Below, piece by piece: positions 10,917-19,827 of a stretch of DNA of 64,000 bases (positions within the stretch are counted from its first letter, which is position 1; every line of letters begins with the position of its first letter). Origin of the DNA: Paraglaciecola marina. GTDB taxonomy: Bacteria > Pseudomonadota > Gammaproteobacteria > Enterobacterales > Alteromonadaceae. Where the stretch lies: positions 124,001 through 188,000 of the forward strand of contig NZ_SAIS01000011.1 in assembly GCF_004360155.1 (NCBI RefSeq), in the 5' to 3' direction. The translations under genes were made by a program, and so were the position numbers. The notes beneath the pieces are model-generated. The model worked only from the letters and a program-made list of their open reading frames with translations, ran no database searches and was not told the origin of the DNA.

Positions 10917-13784
10917 ATGGAAGCGAATAACACTCTCCCAACTACAATTTTACGTATGTTTAATTCTAAGCGGTATACCTTGCTCAAGCTTTGTGGTGAG
11001 GGCGGATTCAGTTGTGTTTACAAAGCTTTCGATAACAATACCCAACAAAATGTAGCCATAAAATTTTTAATTATTTCTAATAGCTCCTCCAGTGTTCACC
11101 ACTACAGCAGAGAAATTCAAACTCTTGGCTTGTTGCAACACCCAAATATTATTCGGTTATTAGATAAAGGAGAAAATCATGGTTTGCATTTTGTCGTGTT
11201 TGAATTCATCCAGGGACAATCTTTAAAACAACTACTATTTGAACAAACCATTTTCCCTTTTAAAGAAATAGTGGATGTAATGGCGCAAATTTTAAATGCT
11301 CTTTGCCACTGTCACAAAAAAGGAGTGATTCACAACGATATAAAACCTTCAAATATTATAATCAGTAAGTGTATGGGTAAGATTCACACATCACTGATTG
11401 ACTTCGGTAGTGCCATATTTTGGAATGAAAGCAGTACTCAACCAAACAAAATATTGGACTCAGAAGAAAAATTACTCACACCAGCATATTGCGCCCCTGA
11501 ATTATTGAGAGGGGCGTCTGCAAGCCCGCAATCCGATATATATGCTTGGGGTTTAGTACTCTTGGAATGCTTAACAGGTAAACCTTCATATCCAAGTTTA
11601 AACGAAATCCCCCTTACCGTTAAAGGGCTAACTTCAGACAATATATTTCCCCACTACAACTATTTAGATAACCCTATCGCATGTTTACTATTACGAATAT
11701 TAAACAGTAACATTAATGAACGCCCTGTAAATTCATTTGACGTATATAAGTCGTTCATTCAGTTAAACTTTTCAACACTAATCAAACGCCAAAATACACA
11801 TGAGTTTAATAGAAATAATAAAATTCAACAGCTACTAGATAACACACAAGTTCTTCAACCTTTATTTATCCAAACTCCAATAACAGAACAAAAGCAAATT
11901 ACTGTTTTGTGTTTAAATTTGCGGATAATACGCTTAGAAGAAAATAGTAAAAAAACTATCTGTATTGATGAAACGGAGTATCTGTCAGCCTTGTTTCTAA
12001 ATAAACAAGAGCAGTGTATCAATATAGCTCGTCGATTTGGTGCAAAGCATGTCAAAACCTTAGGTGGCATTGTTTTATTTTACTTTGGTTATCCGCGAGT
12101 CATGGCAAATGATTGTTATATGGGTGCCAAGGCGGCATTAGAAATAATCCAGTACCTGAAAATACAAAACGACTTATCTTCTCAAGTACATGAAATTGTT
12201 TACAGCCCAAGACTAGGTATCCATACAGGCGTAGTCACTGTATCAGAATCGGCCCCTAAAGCTCCTGAAGGGGACACCTCAAATATAGCGATTGCCATTG
12301 CTCAAGAGGCTGACGACAATCAAGTTTTATGTACTACTACCACCAAAGAAATACTCCAAAGTTACATTCAGTTTGAAACACATAAAATAGCTACATTGGG
12401 TGTTAATCCAAGACAGTTTTGCCTACATATTCTAGTTAATGTTAGAGACGGCATGATATTAAACAACAAAACACAACCGAGAAACTCTAGGTGTTTTGAA
12501 GGCCGAACAACCGAATTATTTAAACTACAATCAGTGTTGAAAATAGACAAGGCTTATCCGAAATATCAACGGCACATGCACCTATGTGGGGAAATAGGAG
12601 TCGGGAAATCTAGATTAATCTTTGAATATATTCAGCAATTAAAAAACCAAGAAAAGCTAACAATAACCTGCTCACCTGAATATAAAAACACAGCCTTACA
12701 CCCCATACTTGAATTATTGAAAAATAAATATTCTCTAAATTCATACCCCCAAAAGCAAGCTGTATTGATATTGCAAAAAAATCTGTCTACTCATCCTAAC
12801 ATTAAGCATGATGCAGGCTTCTATTTAGTATCTTCATATTTGGGATATCAATTACCTACTCAAGATCCTACTGCTTTTATTTCAACCAGAAAAATCAAAA
12901 AAGTACTATTTAAAACACTAAGCCATTTACTTTGTGTAAACCATAAAGTCACTAACTCCCGCCCTAATTTATTTGTTATAGAAGATCTAAATTGTGCTGA
13001 CCCAAACACTATTGAGTTTATTCAGTATTTGGTAGATGATCCAGGATTCATAAATTCCCAGCACAGTTTGATTACATCATCACATAGTGCAACCAAATTG
13101 TTGAATAATCTAAATGAGAGAAATAGATTAGAAATTCAAAACTTTACTTCGCAAGAGACACTATCTTTTGCATCACAACTTCTCAACGGACATACATTAA
13201 CTAATGTTTTGGCCAGGCTAATTTATGAACGCACCAAAGGCAACCCTCTTTTCATCATAAAAATGGTGGCAATGCTGAAAGAGAAACAGCAAATCTTATA
13301 TCTAAATCACAAAGTATATCTGCGCAATACTGAAGAAGTACTAAAGCTCCCAATATGTTTAAGGGATACGCTGCAGCAGCAATTAGATCAGCTGCAATGT
13401 GCAAAAAAAATAACACAATTGGCCTCGGTAATCGGCCAAGAGTTTGACCTTGAGATACTCAAACTGACATTTGGCAAACACAACAGTCAAATGCAAGTCA
13501 TGTTAGACGAGCTAGTTAGTACAAAACTCATAGTATTAAAGCCAAGTGAAAGTGGAATTAAATTCGCATTCACAAGCCCTTTACTCTGTCAGGCTGCTTA
13601 TTCCAGTATGTCAGGCACACAAAGAAAAGCAGTACATCTACAAATAGCCACAGCGTTAGAAGAAGCCCTGCATATATCCAATCAAGACCTACTTTTACTA
13701 GCAATACAATGGTTTAAGGCTGGAGAAATTGATAAGTCTATAAGGTACCAACAAATGATGCTAACTCAACAAAAGGAACATTGA
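10917..13784 (+). CDS. Ser/Thr protein kinase - cyclase-like domain - AAA ATPase fusion, T6SS-associated
   Basis: Three domains are visible in 955 residues. The kinase (about 17-285) has a Gly-rich loop, the V-A-I-K lysine, the catalytic loop H-N-D-I-K-P-S-N (about 140; Asn replaces the usual Arg), D-F-G (about 162) and A-P-E (about 194). A class III cyclase-like domain (about 325-500) retains Y-F-G-Y-P and L-G-I-H-T-G-V-V, but both metal-binding aspartates look lost, so it is probably a sensor or scaffold. A P-loop ATPase follows, with Walker A G-E-I-G-V-G-K-S (about 558) and Walker B L-F-V-I-E-D (about 685). The order resembles kinase/cyclase/AAA signalling fusions but lacks a long TPR tail. 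It sits 3 bases before an FHA gene, suggesting that it controls the contractile system by phosphorylation. Confidence 0.8.
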   Translation: MEANNTLPTTILRMFNSKRYTLLKLCGEGGFSCVYKAFDNNTQQNVAIKFLIISNSSSSVHHYSREIQTLGLLQHPNIIRLLDKGENHGLHFVVFEFIQGQSLKQLLFEQTIFPFKEIVDVMAQILNALCHCHKKGVIHNDIKPSNIIISKCMGKIHTSLIDFGSAIFWNESSTQPNKILDSEEKLLTPAYCAPELLRGASASPQSDIYAWGLVLLECLTGKPSYPSLNEIPLTVKGLTSDNIFPHYNYLDNPIACLLLRILNSNINERPVNSFDVYKSFIQLNFSTLIKRQNTHEFNRNNKIQQLLDNTQVLQPLFIQTPITEQKQITVLCLNLRIIRLEENSKKTICIDETEYLSALFLNKQEQCINIARRFGAKHVKTLGGIVLFYFGYPRVMANDCYMGAKAALEIIQYLKIQNDLSSQVHEIVYSPRLGIHTGVVTVSESAPKAPEGDTSNIAIAIAQEADDNQVLCTTTTKEILQSYIQFETHKIATLGVNPRQFCLHILVNVRDGMILNNKTQPRNSRCFEGRTTELFKLQSVLKIDKAYPKYQRHMHLCGEIGVGKSRLIFEYIQQLKNQEKLTITCSPEYKNTALHPILELLKNKYSLNSYPQKQAVLILQKNLSTHPNIKHDAGFYLVSSYLGYQLPTQDPTAFISTRKIKKVLFKTLSHLLCVNHKVTNSRPNLFVIEDLNCADPNTIEFIQYLVDDPGFINSQHSLITSSHSATKLLNNLNERNRLEIQNFTSQETLSFASQLLNGHTLTNVLARLIYERTKGNPLFIIKMVAMLKEKQQILYLNHKVYLRNTEEVLKLPICLRDTLQQQLDQLQCAKKITQLASVIGQEFDLEILKLTFGKHNSQMQVMLDELVSTKLIVLKPSESGIKFAFTSPLLCQAAYSSMSGTQRKAVHLQIATALEEALHISNQDLLLLAIQWFKAGEIDKSIRYQQMMLTQQKEH

Positions 13785-13787
13785 ACC

Positions 13788-14723
13788 ATGGCACTAATAC
13801 AAAGCTTGCTTACAACCCAAAAAATCACGCTTAATGTTAATCATACTTTTGGGCGTGATCAGGCCACCAATGTCACTCGCTTAAATAGCCTTAAAGCATC
13901 ACGTAATCATGCAACTATAGCCTGGGATGGAGAAATGTGGTTGATTAAAGATATCAGTAGCAACGGCACAATTCTCAATAACAAACGAATCACCAATGGC
14001 GTTTATCAAGCATTAGATTTAGACATCACTATTCAGTTTGGCGGAAATAACGAGGAAATATGGCAAGTCATAGAATTAAGTCCCCCTGTCACTGGGTTAC
14101 AACCATTGGTTGATGGGCTGCCCTTTATCCCGTTGCATGACGTGGTGATTTTGCCTACACAAAAGCAAAACGTTATGGTGTATTTATCTGATCATGGCCA
14201 GTGGATGTGTGAAGAAAATGACGCAACATACCCTCTACACCCAGGCGATAAAGTGGGGCAAGGTCAAAATTTCTGGCAGTTTGTCGAAGGCCGCCCCTGC
14301 ACCACAACAGCAGCTAATGATGCCTCCCCACCGCCTGATAACATCAAGTTTCAGTTTCATGCCAGCCAAAATGAAGAGCATGTATCCTTAAGCTTGATAG
14401 TCGACAACAAACATATCGATATGGGTGAGCGAAACCACCACTATTTATTACTATTACTCGCGCGCCAACGACTAGAAGACCTCGAAAAAGGCCTGCCAGC
14501 CTACGAACAAGGCTGGCTAGACAAAAGCCTACTAATCAAAATGACTGGCATCATTGAACAACACATCAATATTCAGATTTACCGTTTTCGTAAACAAGTC
14601 GCTAACCTTCTCCCCAACTCCACTACCCTCCACCAAGTGATAGAACGCCGCCCAGGTGAACTGAGGTTTGCTTATAGTGATATAATAGTTGAAGGTGGGT
14701 TTTCCATGGCACGGAGGGTGTAA
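13788..14723 (+). CDS. FHA domain protein, T6SS-associated
   Basis: The N-terminal FHA domain (about residues 15-90) shows the phosphothreonine-binding pattern G-R-D, S-R-N-H and S-S-N-G-T. It presumably reads phosphorylation by the kinase encoded 3 bases upstream. After a middle region of unknown fold, the C-terminal about 110 residues (L-L-L-L-L-A-R-Q-R to E-R-R-P-G-E-L-R-F) resemble a winged-helix output domain, so it may be a DNA-binding or adaptor protein rather than a structural Fha. Kinase plus FHA pairs regulate T6SS assembly post-translationally in several bacteria. The exact output is unknown. Confidence 0.75.
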   Translation: MALIQSLLTTQKITLNVNHTFGRDQATNVTRLNSLKASRNHATIAWDGEMWLIKDISSNGTILNNKRITNGVYQALDLDITIQFGGNNEEIWQVIELSPPVTGLQPLVDGLPFIPLHDVVILPTQKQNVMVYLSDHGQWMCEENDATYPLHPGDKVGQGQNFWQFVEGRPCTTTAANDASPPPDNIKFQFHASQNEEHVSLSLIVDNKHIDMGERNHHYLLLLLARQRLEDLEKGLPAYEQGWLDKSLLIKMTGIIEQHINIQIYRFRKQVANLLPNSTTLHQVIERRPGELRFAYSDIIVEGGFSMARRV

Positions 14724-14793
14724 TAAGGTGTAATAAAATGGTGCATTTTTGTAGGCTATGATAAGAAATAAATTTCAATGATTCGAATTCGAT

Positions 14794-16038
14794 ATGTACC
14801 AATTTTATATTGTATTAAAGTCCAATCCTGATTGGATCAATCCTGACACTCGTCCAGCCTGTAAATATGCGCCAGTAAAAGTTGATAAGAGTCAAACTCC
14901 TGAAGCCATTAAAAATATGCAGCAAGCACTTCTTAATCGAATTCGTTTATGCAGGAATCTTGCTTCGAGACGCAACAATCTATTAATAAGTAGTAATTGG
15001 TTTTCTTTTTTAAAAGCCGGAAAAGGACATGAACCTCATTTAAAACCGTCGAGTCTTCCCATTATTGTCTTGAGTGGCGGAAATTCGAATAGACTGAAAA
15101 ATGAATTAACCCAAAGTTACAATTTAGCATGGCATCCTGTCAATGTAAGGGCAGAGCCCGTATATTTATTAGTGCATAGGATAGAATTTAAGAAGTATGT
15201 AGCTGCACTTAGAGGTGTTTTAGCCACATATAGGAACTTTCATATAATAGGGTGGGATGGGGGTAGTTTGACGGGATTTGGTGCAGCAAGAGCAGCTGGA
15301 TTAGCTTTTGCTGACTCTCTTGGATACTGTCCTCGAAGAGTTATTTTAATGGACCAAGATGTTGTGCATTCAAATCGCACTCGGATTTTTAATTACGGAG
15401 TCGGTTCAAAAGTTGAAAGGGAGCACTATAGAAGAGAACTACCTGTACTTGGTCTTGGCGTTGGATTTCCCACTCGTTTTTCCCCGCAAGAACTGAGTGA
15501 TAGATATATGGCGAGACTGCAAGGTGAAGATACCATTCCTAAACCAGATGATTTCAATTCTCCGGCACAGCAAGCTGTCTCAATTCTTGCACCTTTTAGA
15601 GATAGACAATCTGAAGTTTTGTTTGCGGATGGGGTGTATCCACCATATATGGTAGCCGGAGGCGAAGATATGTTAATGGGGTTTCAGCTAGGGTTGAATT
15701 CACATCCCCGTGGTCACATTATTTCAGGAGAGATTGCGAAGAAATCGTTAGAAGGTCCAGGAGATTCCAATAATAAACATTGGAATGTACTGCGAGTCGA
15801 TATGCTGAAATACCTTTATAATAATGAAAAGAAAACAAAAGTACTTTGGTATGGTAAACCACAAACAATTGAAACAGTTTTAGGTATTCTTATTGCGAGT
15901 AGAAACTTAAGTCCAAAACCTGCCGAAGTCTATAACACTTCGGCATGTATCATCGAAAGAATTATATTACGCTTACATAAACTGAACCAATTTCCCGAGG
16001 TCGACACTCGGATTTTTCAGTTTAACCGTTTAGAATAA
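14794..16038 (+). CDS. Unrecognised protein with glycosyltransferase-A-like features; possible effector or cargo
   Basis: A 414-residue protein without signal peptide or membrane helix. The segment F-G-A-A-R-A-A-G-L-A-F-A-D followed by R-V-I-L-M-D-Q-D-V-V (about 165-195) resembles the sugar-nucleotide region and D-x-D metal motif of GT-A glycosyltransferases, and V-A-G-G-E-D-M-L-M-G-F (about 288-298) resembles their G-G-E-D acceptor/catalytic motif. It begins 70 bases after the FHA gene without a strong ribosome site and is followed by decayed mobile DNA, so it may be a separately acquired gene. Position inside the contractile-system island makes it an effector candidate, but this is inference; no known effector marker domain is seen. 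Confidence 0.5.
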   Translation: MYQFYIVLKSNPDWINPDTRPACKYAPVKVDKSQTPEAIKNMQQALLNRIRLCRNLASRRNNLLISSNWFSFLKAGKGHEPHLKPSSLPIIVLSGGNSNRLKNELTQSYNLAWHPVNVRAEPVYLLVHRIEFKKYVAALRGVLATYRNFHIIGWDGGSLTGFGAARAAGLAFADSLGYCPRRVILMDQDVVHSNRTRIFNYGVGSKVEREHYRRELPVLGLGVGFPTRFSPQELSDRYMARLQGEDTIPKPDDFNSPAQQAVSILAPFRDRQSEVLFADGVYPPYMVAGGEDMLMGFQLGLNSHPRGHIISGEIAKKSLEGPGDSNNKHWNVLRVDMLKYLYNNEKKTKVLWYGKPQTIETVLGILIASRNLSPKPAEVYNTSACIIERIILRLHKLNQFPEVDTRIFQFNRLE

Positions 16039-16040
16039 AT

Positions 16041-16115
16041 CAGGCCTCCGGCACAGATCCGTACGGGCGCTACTAACGCATACGGCTCCTACATCGAGTC
16101 AAAGGTGAAAGCGTG
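16041..16115 (-). other. Possible fragment of a group II intron (minus strand)
   Basis: Read on the minus strand, the stretch contains GAGCCGTATGCG and then CCCGTACGGATCTGTG, which form an imperfect hairpin (CCGTA/TACGG stem, 16059-16085). This looks like the GAGCCGTATG...CGTACGGTTCTG element common in bacterial group II introns. No reverse transcriptase remains, so it would be a small remnant. Resemblance is from memory of the motif only. Confidence 0.3.
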
Positions 16116-16120
16116 GAATA

Positions 16121-16927
16121 AATCTTATACTGCTTCAAGGACGTTAATTAACGCTTTATGAAGAAATCCACCCATTGAGTCTTAAAGAGAAACCCAAAAC
16201 ACATCGGCTATTTATGCAAAAGTTAAAGGCGATGTCACCTCAAAATGTAACACCCGTTATCGTCACTGATGCAGGCTTTAGGATCCCTTAGTTTACACTG
16301 GTAGAGTCACTTGGTTGGGACTTTGTCGGCAGAGTCAGAAATAAAACGTTTTGTAAGAAGAAACGCGATACTACGTGACTTCCAATCAAGTCACTTTATC
16401 AACTAGGTACATTACGACCTAAAGGTTTAGGGCAATATCAACAAGGCATGAAACAATCTTTTGAGTCGAGAATGGTCGTTGTGTGGCGCAAACCTAAAGG
16501 ACGAAAAGATAAGACAGCTATAGGAGAACGAGCCAGAAAAAGTAAGAAATCTAGAGCCTTTGCTGAACGGGAAAAAGAGCCATGGTTATTGGCAACCTCT
16601 TTGAATAAAACACGCTATGTATCAAAAAAGGTAGTGAATATATATGCTACTCAAATGCAAATTTAAGAAAGTTTCCGAGATTTGAGAACAGGGCTGAAAA
16701 TGAATGCTTGTGGCTCTAGAAACTCTCCACGACTACAAGTATTACTTCTCATCGCGTTGGTTGCACAATACTTATTATACTTACTAGGTTTAGCGGTAGA
16801 AGCGGCTGGAAAACATCGACGTTATCAGGCAAATTCAATTAGAAACCGCAATGTATTATCTAACCAATTTATTGGGTTGAGAGCATATAAAGATAAGCAA
16901 TTCAAACTATTGAAGATAGTCATATAG
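16121..16927 (+). pseudogene. Decayed IS4-family transposase (C-terminal part)
   Basis: One reading frame carries the C-terminal half of an IS4-type transposase: L-T-L-Y-E-E-I-H-P, P-V-I-V-T-D-A-G-F (the Asp motif), W-D-F-V-G-R-V-R-N, and the Y-A-T-Q-M-Q-I / E-S-F-R-D-L region corresponding to the YREK signature. The frame is broken by TAA at 16145-16147, TAG at 16289-16291, TGA at 16376-16378 and TAA at 16664-16666; the last falls inside the YREK block, where the conserved Arg is also Gln. The N-terminal half is missing. A shifted frame continues openly to a stop near 17031 and may be the end of the same gene. Not functional. Confidence 0.85.
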
Positions 16928-17358
16928 GCGCACATCATGGGTTGGCAATATTTGCTGTTATTCATATAGTGCAAAACTTGCCTCATATTCTGCATGGTCT
17001 TGAACAGACCAATAAAATAAAAAAGCCCTAAAACGTCACCAATATCTTCTCAGGTTCACAATATATTTTTACTGATTACGTGTTTATACGTTGGGAACTT
17101 TTACAAGTTGCTTAACGAATTTGTAAACCTGAAAACAGCAAAACTTAAGAAATATGTTTCAAGTCTTTGAAAAGCAATGGCTATTAATTATGAGTTAATA
17201 GCACTGATGTAATAAGCGGTAATATCCCTTCTCTCTTTCTCCTTTTAGTATCTAAATCGAAGACAAACGCCAACGAGTCAGTACCGCACTAATTTGTCGT
17301 AATAGGTGGTAGGTCAATGTCATGAAAATTTTTGCATAACGATTGATTAGGAGATCAT
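16928..17358. other. Intergenic region upstream of tssB
   Basis: No convincing gene. The first about 100 bases may be the shifted tail of the transposase. An 11-bp inverted repeat with one mismatch (caggttcacaa 17051-17061, ttgtaaacctg 17121-17131) could be an operator or element remnant. The promoter of the contractile-system operon should lie here; I cannot assign clear -35/-10 boxes. Confidence 0.5.
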
Positions 17359-17868
17359 ATGTCTATCCAAGATACCTTACCCAAGTCCAGGTTAACCCTG
17401 CGCTACCGCACAGAAATTAATGGCGAGCCTGAAGATATTGAATTGCCTTTGAGAATACTGATTACCGGTGATTTTTCTGGCAAAGATACCCCAACTAAGT
17501 CTTTTGATGAACGAAAAGTAGCCAGCTTCGACGGTAAAAACTTCAATAGCATCATGCAAAAAATGCAGGTGAAATTAAAAGTCACCGATAGTGAAGAGAA
17601 TATTCATACTATTCCTATCCACAAGGAGGATTCATTTTTGCCGGGTAATATTATCAAATCCATAAAAAGCATGGACGACATGGTTAAAGCCAAGAATATG
17701 CTGAGCTCCTTGCTGTCAAGCATCAACAACAGCAGCAAGTTTCGAAACGCACTCACCACTTTGCTTGGAGACAAAACATCACTTGAGTCTCTCAAGACCT
17801 TGATGGCGCCGGGCTACGAAGCCACAGCCACACTACCTGAGTCGCTAACACCCGAAAAAGCCAGTTAA
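17359..17868 (+). CDS. tssB: Type VI secretion contractile sheath small subunit TssB (VipA)
   Basis: Small sheath protein that co-assembles with TssC around the tube. Family features are seen: S-I-Q-D-T-L-P-K-S-R at the start, L-P-L-R-I-L-I-T-G-D-F-S-G followed by R-K-V-A-S-F-D, and a helical C-terminus. Length 169 matches. The ribosome site TTAGGAG lies 6 bases before the ATG. It opens the structural operon. Confidence 0.93.
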   Translation: MSIQDTLPKSRLTLRYRTEINGEPEDIELPLRILITGDFSGKDTPTKSFDERKVASFDGKNFNSIMQKMQVKLKVTDSEENIHTIPIHKEDSFLPGNIIKSIKSMDDMVKAKNMLSSLLSSINNSSKFRNALTTLLGDKTSLESLKTLMAPGYEATATLPESLTPEKAS

Positions 17869-17908
17869 TTTTTTAAACGAATATCAATTTTGATAGGAAA
17901 TCTTACTC

Positions 17909-19801
17909 ATGAGCGATGTAGAAGAAGCCACAAATCAATCTCCATTGGCCACCTTGGGTGATAGCCTAAACTATCAACCAGCCATTTTAGAATCACTGCT
18001 TAACAAAAAGCAGAAGTTATATAGCTTTGAAGAGCTAAAGCGAAATTTAAACAAGCTAATCATCCCCATTACTGAGGAAGAAGCTGATTTAAAAACCATT
18101 GATAAAACCATCAGTGAATTGACCAGTCAATCAAGCAACGTGCGCACTTTTATTGAAAGTGTGGATGATAGTCTAAAAACAGACGTCTTCGATGCGGTTA
18201 ATAAAAACCTCGATGGTTTAGATCAAAACACCTCTGCCGCCTTAGAGTTAGTCACCGCAGCCAAGGATTCGGAAGAGGATGACAAAGCAGCCAATCTTGG
18301 TAAGGCACAAAAAGCCTTTCTAAAACTTAATAAAGATCTGCAAAACCTGAGTACTCAAAAAAGTGCCATCAACGAATCACTGCAAAGTGATAAAAACCTA
18401 GTATTAGATGAAGGAGAGCAAGCAGCAGACTACTTTTTAGGTAGTCTAGCTACGGCGTTATTCAACGATATTTTACCGACAGAAGAAGATAAAGGCACGC
18501 CTCTGGCGGCCATCAGGCAAAAAGTCCGTGATCTAACCAGTGAAATTGACGAGCGTTTGCACTTAGATATGGACGCCATCATTCACGATCCAGATTTTAA
18601 GGCAATGGAAGCTAACTGGGTTGGGTTGCATAACCTGATTGAGAGCACGGACTGGTCGGCCGATGTAAAAATCGACCTACTGGACTGTACCAAAGAGGAA
18701 CTAGGCGAAGACCTCGAAAACAACGCTGTAGATTTAATCAACAGTGATTTTTTTAAAAAGGTATATGTAGCCGAGTATGATCAATTTGGTGGTCTTCCCT
18801 ATGGTGCCATTGTGGGTTTATACGAATTTGAAAATACTAAAGAAGATCGCGCTTGGTTAAGCACCATGGGCAAATTAGCTAATGCCAGTCATGCACCATT
18901 TATTAGTTCGGTAGGGCCTGAGTTCTTTGGCTGCAAAAACATCGACGAATTGGCAGAGATAAAAGATCTAAGGGCGCACATGAGCCATCCCAGATATGAA
19001 AGATGGCAAGCCATGCGTGATAGCGAAGAAGCCGCCTATCTCGGTCTTACCCTTCCAAGATTTCTAATGCGCCCTCCATATGACCCTGACAATCATCCAG
19101 CAGGCAAAGGACTAGGCTACAAAGAAAAAATCGACCAAAATAAAAACGGTGACGATTTTTTATGGGGTAATGCCTCATTATTATTTGCCAAAAATATGAT
19201 CCATTCCTTTGCTAAATCGGGTTGGTGTCAATATATACGAGGGCCCAAAGGTGGAGGCCGAGTGGAACATCTGCACCGGTATACTTTTGATATGAATGGC
19301 CAACAAGAGATCAAGGCGCCGATAGAAATGGTTATCCCAGATTATCGTGAGCTGGCATTTGCCGAAGAGGGTTTTATCCCTTTGATTTACCGAAAAGGCG
19401 GTTCTGATGCCTGCTTCTTTAGTAGTCAATCAATTAAGAAGCCCAAAAAATTTAAAGACCCTCGTGATTCAGAAAACTCACAGCTGGTCACTAACTTGTC
19501 TTATACCCTGTCGATTACCCGTATTGCTCACTATGTGAAATGTATTATGCGCGACAATATAGGCAGTGCCGCCGACGATGCTTACATCAACAATGTATTG
19601 CAAACCTGGTTATCAAAATATGTGACCACAGTAGTCAATCCTGATGATCTCACATTGCGCTACTACCCTTTTAAAGCAGCAAAAGTGACGACCACACCTC
19701 AAGAGGGAATGATTGGTTGGTACAACAGCGAGATCACCATTTTGCCGCATATCCAGTTTGAAGGCTTAGATGTAGAGCTAAAAATGGATGTACGAATTTA
19801 A
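17909..19801 (+). CDS. tssC: Type VI secretion contractile sheath large subunit TssC (VipB), with long N-terminal extension
   Basis: Large sheath subunit. The conserved core begins about residue 205 (D-P-D-F-K-A-M-E-A-N-W-V-G-L, L-P-R-F-L-M-R-P-P-Y-D, G-W-C-Q-Y-I-R-G-P-K-G-G-G) and runs to the end. At 630 residues it exceeds the usual about 490-500; the surplus is a charged, largely helical N-terminal segment (about residues 30-175, possibly coiled coil). In V. cholerae the VipB N-terminus is where ClpV docks; no clpV gene is in this island, so the extension may have another role. It lies 40 bases after tssB. Confidence 0.94.
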   Translation: MSDVEEATNQSPLATLGDSLNYQPAILESLLNKKQKLYSFEELKRNLNKLIIPITEEEADLKTIDKTISELTSQSSNVRTFIESVDDSLKTDVFDAVNKNLDGLDQNTSAALELVTAAKDSEEDDKAANLGKAQKAFLKLNKDLQNLSTQKSAINESLQSDKNLVLDEGEQAADYFLGSLATALFNDILPTEEDKGTPLAAIRQKVRDLTSEIDERLHLDMDAIIHDPDFKAMEANWVGLHNLIESTDWSADVKIDLLDCTKEELGEDLENNAVDLINSDFFKKVYVAEYDQFGGLPYGAIVGLYEFENTKEDRAWLSTMGKLANASHAPFISSVGPEFFGCKNIDELAEIKDLRAHMSHPRYERWQAMRDSEEAAYLGLTLPRFLMRPPYDPDNHPAGKGLGYKEKIDQNKNGDDFLWGNASLLFAKNMIHSFAKSGWCQYIRGPKGGGRVEHLHRYTFDMNGQQEIKAPIEMVIPDYRELAFAEEGFIPLIYRKGGSDACFFSSQSIKKPKKFKDPRDSENSQLVTNLSYTLSITRIAHYVKCIMRDNIGSAADDAYINNVLQTWLSKYVTTVVNPDDLTLRYYPFKAAKVTTTPQEGMIGWYNSEITILPHIQFEGLDVELKMDVRI

Positions 19802-19827
19802 CTTTTACTTAAACAGAGGATCAACTA

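Noticed and set aside
14724-14793. Tandem ggtgtaata copies after the FHA gene
   Set aside because: Only two short copies; not enough to call a repeat element or attachment site.
16448-16927. Two short plus-strand frames as independent small genes
   Set aside because: They lie in one frame separated by a stop codon and together read as the end of an IS4-type transposase.
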